The position numbers were made by a program, and so were the translations under genes. From Streptomyces sp. Go-475 (GTDB lineage Bacteria; Actinomycetota; Actinomycetes; Streptomycetales; Streptomycetaceae), in the NCBI RefSeq assembly GCF_003330845.1, contig NZ_CP026121.1:4073501-4137500 (forward strand): DNA of 64,000 nucleotides. Direction: 5' to 3'. The stretch's first letter is position 1. Every line of letters starts with the position of its first letter. Of this stretch, positions 27,085-36,103 are shown piece by piece. The notes under the pieces are model-generated. The model searched no databases, was not told the DNA's origin, and saw nothing but the letters and a program-made list of their open reading frames with translations.

Positions 27085-27873
27085 ATGATCATCGACGCGC
27101 ACAGCCATGTTCACGACCCGGTCGAGGATCACATCGCGCTGTTGGACGACGCCGGGGTGGACCGGGCGGTGCTCTTCGCGACGCGGCCGCATCCGGAGCG
27201 GGCCACCGGCCTTGAGTCGCTGCGGCGCGAGATGGCCGTACTGGACGAGGCGGTCGGCGGCCGGGCCAACGGTGTGGACGGGTACCGGACCGCGTGGCAG
27301 GAACTGGACAAGGCGCTCGACGCCCATCCGGATCGTTTCATCGGCTTCAGGAGCGTGCCGCTCGATCTGGCACCGCAGCGGATCGCCGAGATGGTCGACC
27401 GGGAGGTGGTCGGGCGTGGTCTGCGGGGGATCGGGGAACTGACGCCGCCACCCGGACGGGCCGACCTCGTCGAGCCCGTGATGCGGGCGGCGGCGGACCA
27501 CAGCGACCTGGCCGTTGTCGTCCACGGGTTCGCGCCCACCACGGCGGAGGACCTGCGCACCTTGGCCCGGCTGGCGAGTGCGTATCCGTCCGTACCCCTG
27601 GTGGTCAGCCAGCTCGGGGGGCTGCACTGGATGGACGCGATCGAACTGGTCCGGGACACGCCGAGCATGTTCCTGGAGCTTTCCACGGCCGGCCTGATCT
27701 TCGCCGTTCGGCTGGCCGTCAGGGAGATACCGGACCGCACCCTGTTCGGCTCCGACGCGCCCTACGGTGATCCGGCACTCGCCCGCGCGACGGTCGAGCG
27801 CGTCACCAGCCCGGGTGCGGTACGCGATCAGGTGCTGGGAGGAACGGCGGCCCGGCTTCTGGGGCTCACCTGA
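27085..27873 (+). CDS. Amidohydrolase family protein (TIM-barrel metal hydrolase)
   Basis: A 262-aa metal-dependent hydrolase of the amidohydrolase_2 type. The N-terminal metal motif is MIIDAHSHVHDP (HxH at residues 6-8). AVVVHGFAP (about 155) supplies a further His, and LFGSDAPYGDP near residue 228 gives the last Asp. The family includes decarboxylases and lactone hydrolases, so the substrate is open. The ATG at 27085 has GAGGAGGGG upstream. Transcribed away from the MerR gene, so likely regulated by it. Confidence 0.88.
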   Translation: MIIDAHSHVHDPVEDHIALLDDAGVDRAVLFATRPHPERATGLESLRREMAVLDEAVGGRANGVDGYRTAWQELDKALDAHPDRFIGFRSVPLDLAPQRIAEMVDREVVGRGLRGIGELTPPPGRADLVEPVMRAAADHSDLAVVVHGFAPTTAEDLRTLARLASAYPSVPLVVSQLGGLHWMDAIELVRDTPSMFLELSTAGLIFAVRLAVREIPDRTLFGSDAPYGDPALARATVERVTSPGAVRDQVLGGTAARLLGLT

Positions 27874-27960
27874 CACTGCTGTGGCCGGCCCTCGCCTGCG
27901 GCCCGGCGCAGGGCATGTGCACCTGCGGGCAGGTCGCCCCGCCGCCGGCATGCGGACGCG

Positions 27961-28299
27961 TCAGCCCCGGGTGAAGGTGAAGGTGATGCCCGCCCGGCCG
28001 GACAGTTCGCCGCCCGAGCCGAGCAGTGACACCGTCCCCTTCGCGCTCACCTCCGCGCTGAACGTCACCTCGTTCAGCCGGAACTCGCCCGCGCGCTCGG
28101 GCAGGGAGGCGATGACGTCCTGCATCGACGTGACGAAGTCGGCGAGGCGGGCGCGGAGTTCCTCGGCGGGGATCTCCGTGCGGGCGGCACGCCACTCCTC
28201 GAGGCGGCGGAGGGTCAGCCGGTCGGTGCGGCCCTGGTCGGTGTCCTCCAGGCCGAGGACGCTGATCGTCTTCGCGGTGTCAGGGGTGGGCTCGGGCAC
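27961..28299 (-). CDS. Small Pepco/Trypco-like domain protein of the CHAT module
   Basis: 112 aa. An alpha-helical N-terminal half (LTLRRLEEWRAARTEIPAEELRARLADFVTSMQDVIASLP) is followed by a beta-rich C-terminal part (FRLNEVTFSAEVSAKGTVSLLGSGGELSGRAGITFTF). By eye this resembles the small peptidase-co-occurring domains (Pepco/Trypco) that accompany caspase-like and trypsin-like proteases in actinobacterial conflict operons; that match is from memory and moderate. The GTG at 28299 lies inside the 3' end of the CHAT gene (20-bp overlap), so translation is coupled. Last gene of the five-gene operon; it may serve as a substrate, partner or regulator of the protease. Confidence 0.7.
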   Translation of the reverse strand: MPEPTPDTAKTISVLGLEDTDQGRTDRLTLRRLEEWRAARTEIPAEELRARLADFVTSMQDVIASLPERAGEFRLNEVTFSAEVSAKGTVSLLGSGGELSGRAGITFTFTRG

Positions 28300-29542
28300 G
28301 GGGTGTCTCCTCGGGGGTCGGGCGGACGTGCAGGTCGGGGTCGGCGTACGCGGCGTACGTGAGGCCGAGCGGGTTCCGGAGCGTGCAGAGGAGGTGCCGG
28401 CGGGCCTCGAGGAGTGCTCTGCCCAGCGGGATCCCGCGGATGAGGAAGCGTTCGTACAGCGCCTTGGAGAACGCGGCGGCGACGTCGTCGGGGATCTCGG
28501 TCTCGGTGCCGATGAAGCCGCGGTTGCCGTTCATGAGGAAGAGGTAGGGGAACGACGGGGCTCCCGGGGCCCGCAGCCGGCCCGAGCCGCAGGCGTTCAT
28601 CATCACCAGCGGCAGGTCGAAGTCGCGCAGGTCCCGGTCGGCGCCGAGGGCGACGAGGTCCGCTCCGAGGGCGCCGAGCGTGGTGCGCGAGTGGTGTCCC
28701 GCCCCGCTGAGTTCGATCTCGGACGCGAGGGTGTCGTCGGATCGCGTGTAGCAGTGGCAGGCGAAGTGCTGGACCTGGTCGGGCAGTTCGCGGCGCGTGC
28801 CGTCGAGGAGGAGCCGGGGGTCGAAGATCTGCTCGGCCAGGCCCGGTGCGTGTTCCGCGCCGTCGGGGTACGGCCCTTCGAGGTCGATGTGGGCGCTTCC
28901 GGCGCCGTTGAACCAGGCCAGTTCCTCGACGGCTCCTTCGAGGTGCTCGTAGTACAGGTAGCGGGCGGGGACCCGGCCGTGCGGGCCGGTGTGCAGGGCG
29001 AGGCCGCCGTGGACCGGGGCGGGCAGCATGGCGCGGCGCACCACGCACGAGAAGCCGACGAGGGTGCGGCAGGCGGTGATGAAGTCGGCCGGGGTCTCGA
29101 CGGGCGCGCCCGGGAACATCCGGAACAGCGGCAGGAACTCCAGCGGGAGGAATCCGTCCCGGCCGCCGACGCACTCGACGAGCGGGGGCGGCAGTTCGGG
29201 GTTCATGCCGTACGGCAGGGCGTTGTTCCAGAACGCCTGGAGTTCCTTGAGGACGGCCTGCTGTCCGCCGAACAGGATGAAGAGCAGGGTGCGGCCGAGG
29301 CCGTGCAGGCTCTGGAAGACCCGGTTGAGGTCCTTGTCCTCGACGTCGAACCCGGTGAGTTCGTCCTTGAGGCGGGTCAGCCCCCGGTCCAGTTCCTGGC
29401 GGACCCTGAGCAGCGCGTCGCCGCCGACCAGGGTGGCCCGTACGGGCGCGATGCCCGGGCGTCCGGCGGTGAACTCCAGGCGGGTCGCCTCGGCGCTGGT
29501 CAGGACGCGTACGGAGACGTCCGGGGGCCGTGCCTCGCTCAT
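28280..29542 (-). CDS. CHAT-domain (caspase-like) protease
   Basis: 420 aa. The C-terminal half is a CHAT peptidase. The catalytic His is H263 in VQHFACHCYT (the Gly usual after this His is Cys here) and the catalytic Cys is C318 in VMMNACGSG. The family pattern continues with FLMNGNRGFIGTETEIPDDVAAAFSKALYERFLIRG. The N-terminal half (residues 1-170) is a separate alpha/beta region with no recognised domain, perhaps regulatory. No signal peptide or membrane segment, so it should act in the cytosol. CHAT/caspase-like proteases execute regulated cleavage in bacterial death and immunity systems. It overlaps the upstream membrane-protein gene by 4 bp. Confidence 0.9.
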   Translation of the reverse strand: MSEARPPDVSVRVLTSAEATRLEFTAGRPGIAPVRATLVGGDALLRVRQELDRGLTRLKDELTGFDVEDKDLNRVFQSLHGLGRTLLFILFGGQQAVLKELQAFWNNALPYGMNPELPPPLVECVGGRDGFLPLEFLPLFRMFPGAPVETPADFITACRTLVGFSCVVRRAMLPAPVHGGLALHTGPHGRVPARYLYYEHLEGAVEELAWFNGAGSAHIDLEGPYPDGAEHAPGLAEQIFDPRLLLDGTRRELPDQVQHFACHCYTRSDDTLASEIELSGAGHHSRTTLGALGADLVALGADRDLRDFDLPLVMMNACGSGRLRAPGAPSFPYLFLMNGNRGFIGTETEIPDDVAAAFSKALYERFLIRGIPLGRALLEARRHLLCTLRNPLGLTYAAYADPDLHVRPTPEETPRARAHP

Positions 29543-32034
29543 GCGCCGTCCGTCGCCCCGGCCGGGGTCCGCACCTCTACCTTGAGGGCGACGACCTGGA
29601 CGAGGTGGCCCGCCTGGTACAGCTGGAACCACACCTCGTGGCCGCCCTCCTCCTCGGGCAGCCGGAACTCGAAGGCCGTCTGCCGCTCGTTCTCGACGAG
29701 GAGGTTCCTGCGCTGGGGCAGGGGCGTGAGCGTCGAGCTGTCGGCCATGGCGTCGAAGGACACCGTGCGGGTGTCCCTGCCGCCCTCGACGCGGACCGGC
29801 TCGAAGACGAAGAAGTCCCGGCCCGGGGGGCTTTCGATGACTGACGGGAGGTCTCGGGCGCGCGGGTCGCGCACCACGGAGACGAACAGCTTCACCCGCT
29901 GCCCCGCCGGGGCCGTGATCGTGCCGCCCTCGGCCCGTACGTCCTGCTGCCCGCGGTCCAGCTCGATCGCGAGGTAGCCGGTGAAGTTCGACAGGGCGGG
30001 GCCGGTCACGGACTCCTTCACCGAGGAGTGGATCGCGTCCCGGACGTCCCGTTCGAACTGCCGGTGGAGTGCCGTCAGATGCTTCTTCAGGTCGTCCTTC
30101 AGGCCTTCGCCGATGGGGCCGGCCGTCCGGCGGGCGACCCCCCGCGCGAGCGTGTCCAGGTCGAGCTCGCCGGTGGTGGCGCCGGCCGGGAACCGCGGGC
30201 CGAGTGAGGCGTTCTCCTCCCGGAGCGCCTGGCGTACGTCGGCGCGTACGCCGTCCCGCACCCGTTGGGCCACGCGTGCGGCGAGTTCGTCGAGCCGGGC
30301 GCCCTCGGGCAGCTCCGGCTCCGCCGGCCGGTGCCGTGCGGTGCTGTTCGGGAGCTCCTCACCGCTCAGTTCGGCGGCCAGCCGGATCATGAGCGGCCCG
30401 GAGGGGTCCGGGGGCAGGGTGATGTGCAGGCGCTTCGCCAGGTCGTACCGGTAGACCCCGACCGCGTGCGCCTTGGCCTCGTACACCTCGGCCTGCAGTC
30501 TGCGCGCCTGCACCAGCGCGACCGCCGCCAGGAGCAGCGGCCCCCAGACGAGCGCGACGGGCCGCCAGTCCGTGTAGCGGAAACCACCGAAGCCGGTGAG
30601 CGCGACGAACAGCCAGGTGCCCGCCGTGCACAGGGCGGCGGCGATGGTGATGCGCCAGACGAGGACGCCCCGTTCCCCGCGCCGCACCTGCCGAAGGATC
30701 TCGTCGGAGGCGACCAGGGCGATCCGGGGCCAGATCTCGTCGATGGCGAGGCCGGTGGTGAGGGCCGTACGCCGGTGGAGTTCGGTCATGGCGGCGGAGC
30801 GGAGGGGCTGGGCGAGACGCTGCCACCAGGTGGGGGCGCTGTCCGGATACGCGTCCAGTTCGCGCAGGCGGCGCTCCCGCTCCCGCTGCCTGGCCCGCTC
30901 CCATTCCCGCTCGCGCTCCCACTCCGGGGACGACGACCACCCGGGCGCCCCGTATCCGCCCGGCTCGCGGGACAGCCGGCCGTAGCCGTCCGGGCGGCCC
31001 CGAGGCCCGGCCTCCTCCTCCGTCACCACGCGCACCCGCCGGGCCAGTTCGGCCGCCCAGGCCCCTGCCCGCCCGGTGCCCGTCCACAGCAGTACGGCGT
31101 ACTGCACCACCAGCAGAACGGCGCCGGCCACGGCCAGCCAGCCGACCCGTAGCAGCCGCTCGTCCGCATCCGCCCCGCTCCACGGCTCCTCCTGCGACAT
31201 CGCCCACGCCAGGCTGCCCAGCGGGACCAGGATCCCGGCGAGCTGCGCCCCGGGCGAAGCCGCGGAGACGAGGGACCGCACGCCCACGACGAGCAGCGCA
31301 CCGCCCACCGCGACACCGCCCGCCCACCACGCGGCCACGGTCTCGCCGCGCAGCGCGAACCGCGCCACCACACCGCCCGCGCCCAGGATCGCGGCGGCCC
31401 CGAACACCTTCAGGTACCTGTCGTAGGCCGACCAGTCCTGCGAGTCGGCCAGCCAGAAGCCCGCGGCCAGCGCCACCACCGCGCCACCCACGGCCCAGGC
31501 CGCCCACAGCGGCCCCTCGGCCGCGAAGCGGGCGGTGAGCCAGGCGCCGCACGCCTCGGCCAGGACGAAGGGAGCGATGGTGAGGGTGTCGTCGGACGGG
31601 GTGTGGCCACCGGCCGAGCCGTAGCGGCCGCTGACGTGGGCGGTGCGCCGGGACGCCGCGCCGAGCAGCACGAGGAGCAGGCCTCCGGCCGTCCAGGCCG
31701 TCGCGTACTCCTGGCCGCGGGTCAGTCTCGCGATGACCAGGGTCAGTTCGGCCACGAAGGCCGTCGCCAGGATCCCGGTCGTGTCCAGGTGCAGCGACCG
31801 GGTTTCCCCCTGGTGGGTGGACTGGCGGCCGCGCCGGACGCGGGCCACGGCCGCCTCGGCGCACCACACGGCGGCCGCCGCGAGCGCCAGCCAGCCGCCG
31901 AGCAGCCACAGATTGGCCGCCGGAGCGCCGTCCACAGGAACGAGTACGGCACCCGCGCCGGCCCCGGCGACCAGGACCGTCGCGGCCGTCGCGAGGAGGG
32001 CGAGGCCCCGCGTGGTGCCCGTGCTCCCCGCCAT
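29539..32034 (-). CDS. Polytopic membrane protein of the CHAT module
   Basis: 831 aa. About ten hydrophobic spans fill residues 10-345. A highly charged segment (EWEREREWERARQRERERRLREL) follows near residue 375-400, then two more spans near 470-530. The last 300 residues are soluble: a helical region (DELAARVAQRVRDGVRADVRQALREENA) and a beta-rich end. I know no family name. The layout, a membrane part with a large cytosolic tail, fits a transducer between an outside sensor and the cytosolic protease. The ATG at 32034 has GAGGGGGAG upstream; an earlier ATG has none. Stop overlaps the CHAT gene start. Confidence 0.75.
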   Translation of the reverse strand: MAGSTGTTRGLALLATAATVLVAGAGAGAVLVPVDGAPAANLWLLGGWLALAAAAVWCAEAAVARVRRGRQSTHQGETRSLHLDTTGILATAFVAELTLVIARLTRGQEYATAWTAGGLLLVLLGAASRRTAHVSGRYGSAGGHTPSDDTLTIAPFVLAEACGAWLTARFAAEGPLWAAWAVGGAVVALAAGFWLADSQDWSAYDRYLKVFGAAAILGAGGVVARFALRGETVAAWWAGGVAVGGALLVVGVRSLVSAASPGAQLAGILVPLGSLAWAMSQEEPWSGADADERLLRVGWLAVAGAVLLVVQYAVLLWTGTGRAGAWAAELARRVRVVTEEEAGPRGRPDGYGRLSREPGGYGAPGWSSSPEWEREREWERARQRERERRLRELDAYPDSAPTWWQRLAQPLRSAAMTELHRRTALTTGLAIDEIWPRIALVASDEILRQVRRGERGVLVWRITIAAALCTAGTWLFVALTGFGGFRYTDWRPVALVWGPLLLAAVALVQARRLQAEVYEAKAHAVGVYRYDLAKRLHITLPPDPSGPLMIRLAAELSGEELPNSTARHRPAEPELPEGARLDELAARVAQRVRDGVRADVRQALREENASLGPRFPAGATTGELDLDTLARGVARRTAGPIGEGLKDDLKKHLTALHRQFERDVRDAIHSSVKESVTGPALSNFTGYLAIELDRGQQDVRAEGGTITAPAGQRVKLFVSVVRDPRARDLPSVIESPPGRDFFVFEPVRVEGGRDTRTVSFDAMADSSTLTPLPQRRNLLVENERQTAFEFRLPEEEGGHEVWFQLYQAGHLVQVVALKVEVRTPAGATDGA

Positions 32035-32121
32035 CACTCCCCCTCGGCCGCTCCGGTCCGGCAACTCATCGACCAGTATGGCCAGTTGCGACAGCGCCCG
32101 CGACGCCCCGGACGAAGGCCC

Positions 32122-33747
32122 TCATGGAGTGCTGCTGGGGATCACGCAGTTCTTCGGCTGCGGACGGCCCGTGGGCCAGCCCAGGCCGACGAACTTCAGG
32201 GTGCCGTCGCCCTTCGTGCCCGGGTCCAGTTCGACGATCGCGACGGGTTTGTCGTAGGCGTTGCCGCCGGTGGTCAGGCAGATCAGGCCGCTGGTGCCCG
32301 CGACGCGGTGGCGGGAGTGGAGGAGGGACCACTGGCGGCCGACGTCCTCGCGCGAGGGGACCGTCGTCCCGGGGGCGCCCTGCTGGGCCTGGTGGAGGGC
32401 CTTGCCGATGGTGAGGAGGCCGTCGTGGACGAGCATCGTGCGGGAGTCCTCCAGGTTCGGGGTGCCGCCGAGATCGATGCCCTCGGCTTCCGTCGCGATG
32501 ATCTGGCGGCGCAGGGCGTCCAGGGCGGCCCTCGGTTCGGTGAGGTACTGCGGGAGGTCCCGCTCGGCCGGTTCCCGGCCGTCGTGGGTCGACCGCCACT
32601 TCTTCGCCCAGTCGGTCAGCTCGGTGGTCCAGGCGGCGGGGTGGGCGGGGGCCGCGTACTGCACGGTGACCTTCGCGGTGCCGTCGTCGCCGCGGAGCTT
32701 CGCCCAGTCCTGCTCCGTCATGTCCTGGCGCAGCGAGGCCGCGTCGGAGCCGCTGACGATGGTGTAGTGCCGGCCCTCGCAGCCCACCTCGGCGAGTTTG
32801 AGGGCGAAGATGCGCAGGTGGAGGGTGCGGCCCGCGAAGTAGACGGTGTCCGCCTCGGAGTCGCAGATGTTGTTGGCGGTCTGGGTGAACTGGTTGCCGG
32901 TCGAGCCCGCCTCGTCGATGGACGGGGACTCGAAGGACATCGCGGCGGGGCCCGCCGGGCCCTTCTCCCTGATCCTGCTGAAGGCCCGCGCGAGCGACTC
33001 GTTGTAGCCGTCGGGGCGTTTGTCGTAGACCAGGACCGTCTTGAGGTTCCGGCGGCCCCGTTCGCCGTTGAAGTCGGCCAGGGCCTGGGCCGCGTCACTG
33101 TTGGTGGCGAGGATGCGCGCGAGGCCCGGGAAGCGCAGCTCGGCCATGCCGTCGGCCTGGTCCTTGTTGGCGATGCGGTCTCCGCTGATGCGGGCGGCCA
33201 GCACCGGGACGCGGTTCTCGGTGAGGCGGGCGACGGCCGCTTCCGTGGCGGCGAGGCTCAGGTTGAAGCCGGTGACGGCGCGCAGCCGGTCCTCGGGGGA
33301 GGCGGCCATCCGCAGCAGGGTGTCGACGACCTTCGCCTGATGGCCGTAGTCCTGCCCGGGGTTGGCCAGCACCAGGCGGATCTTCGGCGGTTCGCCCTCG
33401 CCGGAGTTGGCCTGCCGCTGCCCGAGGTAGGCGCCCTGGAGGTCGCTGCGCATCTGCCGGCGCAGGGCCTCGCGGTCCGACTGGAGCGGCAGCATCATCG
33501 CCACCGTGACGTGGGGCTGCTTCTCGATCCTGCGGTTCTCGCGGGCGATGGCCCGGGCCACGGGGGCGATCTCCGGGGTGCCGAAGTCGTAGCCGTCGCC
33601 GTTGACGCCGACGCACTCGCCGTCGATCCGCTCGACGCCGTCGGCGCAGGTGTCCGGCTTGCGCACGAGGGAGGTGGTGACCGCGACGCCCGCGATGACC
33701 AGCACCGCGCCTAAGACCGAGTAGAGGATCTTCTTCCATCTGGGCAT
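32122..33747 (-). CDS. Membrane-anchored periplasmic-binding-fold (type I) receptor protein
   Basis: 541 aa. A short cytosolic head (MPRWKK), a single membrane span (ILYSVLGAVLVIAGVAVTTSLV), then a large extracellular domain resembling branched-chain amino-acid/Leu-Ile-Val binding proteins: VTVAMMLPLQSDREALRRQM, RLVLANPGQDYGHQAKVVDTLL, AVTGFNLSLAATEAAVARLTENRVPVLA, TVLVYDKRPDGYNESLARAF, and DTVYFAGRTLHLRIFA. No ABC transporter genes are nearby, so it probably acts as a sensor rather than for uptake. Codon 12 (33712-33714) is TTA, needing the bldA tRNA. ATG at 33747 with GGAGATAG upstream; 5 bp after the NTPase stop. Confidence 0.82.
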   Translation of the reverse strand: MPRWKKILYSVLGAVLVIAGVAVTTSLVRKPDTCADGVERIDGECVGVNGDGYDFGTPEIAPVARAIARENRRIEKQPHVTVAMMLPLQSDREALRRQMRSDLQGAYLGQRQANSGEGEPPKIRLVLANPGQDYGHQAKVVDTLLRMAASPEDRLRAVTGFNLSLAATEAAVARLTENRVPVLAARISGDRIANKDQADGMAELRFPGLARILATNSDAAQALADFNGERGRRNLKTVLVYDKRPDGYNESLARAFSRIREKGPAGPAAMSFESPSIDEAGSTGNQFTQTANNICDSEADTVYFAGRTLHLRIFALKLAEVGCEGRHYTIVSGSDAASLRQDMTEQDWAKLRGDDGTAKVTVQYAAPAHPAAWTTELTDWAKKWRSTHDGREPAERDLPQYLTEPRAALDALRRQIIATEAEGIDLGGTPNLEDSRTMLVHDGLLTIGKALHQAQQGAPGTTVPSREDVGRQWSLLHSRHRVAGTSGLICLTTGGNAYDKPVAIVELDPGTKGDGTLKFVGLGWPTGRPQPKNCVIPSSTP

Positions 33748-33752
33748 GCCCG

Positions 33753-35924
33753 CTATCTCCTTCGCCGGAGCTGTTCGGTGCAGGTGCAGCGCAGCAGGGG
33801 CTGCTCGTTCTCCGCCAGGGCGCTCCAGTCCGCCGCCGTCCTGCTGAGCAGGCCCGCGCCGTCGAAGTCCATGATCGACAGCAGGTCCAGCAGCTTGGCC
33901 AGGGTGCGGGCGGTCTCCTTGCCGGTCGGCCGGGTCCGCTCCTCGCACAGCCACACCGCGTGCAACAGCTGGTCGACCGTGCGGCGCAGCGGCGGGCCGT
34001 CCGCCGGGACCAGGCCCTGGGCGCGCTCCCGCCGGGCGTCGGCGCCGCCCGGGTAGGGCGCCTGGGCGATCTCCAGGAGTTCGGCGCACCACTGGCGGGG
34101 GCGGCCGGGGAGGGTGGCGGCGAGGTGGCTGACGACGTCGTCGGCGCCGCCGGACACCAGGTGGTGGTTCATCCGGTGTGCGGTGAGCGAGCGGAAGGCG
34201 CCGCCCGCCGAGGGGGTGTCCGGGCCGGCCGCGCGCTCGGCGTAGTGGTCGCGCAGCAGGTGGTGGTCGGCGTACCAGGCGGCGCCGCCGGGGCGCAGTC
34301 CGTACAGCCGGTGCACCAGCAGCTGGCGGAGGCCGAAGTCGCCGATGAAGTGGCGTTCGCAGGTGGGCCAGCCGGTGTCGGTGAGGAGCCGGGCGACGTG
34401 GTGGGCGGTCAGGTGGTGGACGTGTCCCGACTGGTGGTGCCGGAGCAGGACGTCCGCGCACTCGGTGTCGTGGGCCACGGACAGGTGGGTGAGGAGGTCG
34501 AGCCAGTGGGCGTGGTGCTCGGTCGGGAGCCGGACCGGTAACTGGTCCAGGACCAGCTCCCGCAGCAGCACCTCCGCGACGGGGCGTTCGGTGGCGTCGT
34601 CGCCGGGCAGGCGCAGCGGGGCGTCCAGGATGTCCCGGTCGTTGGCGTCGGCCGGCATGTGGAAGGCCGCCGTCGCGGCGGCCAGGCGGATCACCGTGTG
34701 CGGCCGGCCGCCGCTCAGCCGGGCCACGGCGGCGTCGATGCGGCGGCGGTTGGCGCCGCCCTCCGGCTCGGCGTACCGCTGTCTTCGTACGGTCTCCCGG
34801 CGGAGCTGGTCGCCGGTGAGCAGCGGCATCCGCAGCAGGAGCACGCCGTCGGCGAGCGGGGCCCGGTCCGCGCCCTCGTCGGTGCGCCGGGTCCAGTCGG
34901 GCGGGGCGCCGTCGGCGGGCCGGTACTCGGCCGGGGGCGTCACCTCCCGGGGCGGCAGGCCGCCGTGCAGGAAGGCGCCGCCGTCGGACCGGCGGGCCGT
35001 GCCCACGATGACGACGCGGTCGCGCTGCCCGCCCCGGCGGTCGGTGAGCACGGCGCGCAGCAGCCGCTCGCCCAGGGGCGCCTCGGCGTGGTCCAGCAGC
35101 AGGCCGGGGCGGCCGACCCGGCGCAGCCAGCCGGCCGGCCCGCCGAACGCCGCCTCCAGGTCCTCGCGCAGGGCCCGGAAGAGGAAGCTCTCCGCCACCT
35201 CCCGTGCCTCGCCGCCGGCCCGGAAGTCGGCGGCGAGGATGCGCAGCCCGATCCGGGGCTGGCCGGCCGCGCCGGGGTAGGCGCCGTAGATCCGCTCCAG
35301 TTCCGCCCTGCCCCGGGGGGCGAGCCGCTCGAAGAGGGCGTCCAGCAGGGCGTTGCTCACGGCCGCCGAGTACGGGTCGAAGGCCTGCCCGGACAGGGTC
35401 GTCAGCAGGTTGCGGATGGCGCCGCGCAGCACGCCCCGCCAGAAGTCGCCCGTGGCCAGGCCGCGCAGGCGCTGCTTCTGGGGCAGGTTCTCGTAGCGTT
35501 CGGCCTCGGTCGCGACCGCCTCGGGCGTGCCCTCCGCGACGCCGGTCGCGATCACGGCGAGGCCGGTGAAGAGCCGCGGGAAGGCGAACGAGCCGCCCGT
35601 GCCCTGCCAGGTGCTGAGCCGCCCGGCGACCTCGACCAGGGCCTCGGTCACGGCCGAACGGGCGCCGGGCTCCGGGTCCGCGCGGTCCGCGTACACCGGG
35701 GACGCGCAGTCCAGGTGGATCACCGGCACCTTGGCGGCGAAACGGTCCCGCACGGCGCGCAGCAGCCGGCCCTTGCCCATGCCCGGGCCGCCGGTGAGCA
35801 GCACCACGGGGAGGTCGGGGCCGTACAGCGGGTCCTTGCCGGCACCCGACGGAGCCCGGCCGAACAGACGAGCGAAGAAGCCCTCCTCGTCGAGGAGTTT
35901 CTCGAAGCCCAGTTCTTCACACAC
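33753..35924 (-). CDS. STAND-like P-loop NTPase, first gene of the CHAT module
   Basis: 723 aa. Walker A LLTGGPGMGKG has Lys51, but the usual Ser/Thr after it is Gly52. Walker B is GLLLDHAE (Asp278), and the VVIVGTARRSD stretch (304-314) matches the sensor motif of STAND ATPases. The C-terminal half is helical, with a His-rich area (LRHHQSGHVHHLTAHHVARLL). No TIR, nuclease or other effector domain is visible; the effector is likely the downstream CHAT protease. Codon 462 (34539-34541) is TTA. GTG at 35924 has GGGGGG just upstream. First of five tightly packed genes. Confidence 0.78.
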   Translation of the reverse strand: MCEELGFEKLLDEEGFFARLFGRAPSGAGKDPLYGPDLPVVLLTGGPGMGKGRLLRAVRDRFAAKVPVIHLDCASPVYADRADPEPGARSAVTEALVEVAGRLSTWQGTGGSFAFPRLFTGLAVIATGVAEGTPEAVATEAERYENLPQKQRLRGLATGDFWRGVLRGAIRNLLTTLSGQAFDPYSAAVSNALLDALFERLAPRGRAELERIYGAYPGAAGQPRIGLRILAADFRAGGEAREVAESFLFRALREDLEAAFGGPAGWLRRVGRPGLLLDHAEAPLGERLLRAVLTDRRGGQRDRVVIVGTARRSDGGAFLHGGLPPREVTPPAEYRPADGAPPDWTRRTDEGADRAPLADGVLLLRMPLLTGDQLRRETVRRQRYAEPEGGANRRRIDAAVARLSGGRPHTVIRLAAATAAFHMPADANDRDILDAPLRLPGDDATERPVAEVLLRELVLDQLPVRLPTEHHAHWLDLLTHLSVAHDTECADVLLRHHQSGHVHHLTAHHVARLLTDTGWPTCERHFIGDFGLRQLLVHRLYGLRPGGAAWYADHHLLRDHYAERAAGPDTPSAGGAFRSLTAHRMNHHLVSGGADDVVSHLAATLPGRPRQWCAELLEIAQAPYPGGADARRERAQGLVPADGPPLRRTVDQLLHAVWLCEERTRPTGKETARTLAKLLDLLSIMDFDGAGLLSRTAADWSALAENEQPLLRCTCTEQLRRRR

Positions 35925-36103
35925 GGACCCCCCATGGAGTGCCTGCCCGCCCGCGGGCGGGTGACCGGTGACCGATGTGCCAGAAAAGATCCAGTGGAAC
36001 ACGGAACCATCCGGTCGACAACGGTGGCCGCACGGAAGGAAGTTGCGAAAACCGGGCCTACGACTGCCAGACCTGCCGACTGCCGGGCCTGCGACGGCCG
36101 GGC

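Noticed and set aside
32122..33747. Receptor gene as part of a branched-chain amino-acid ABC importer
   Set aside because: No permease or ATPase genes in the operon; the neighbours are an NTPase, a polytopic non-ABC protein and a CHAT protease, and it is membrane-anchored rather than a lipoprotein.
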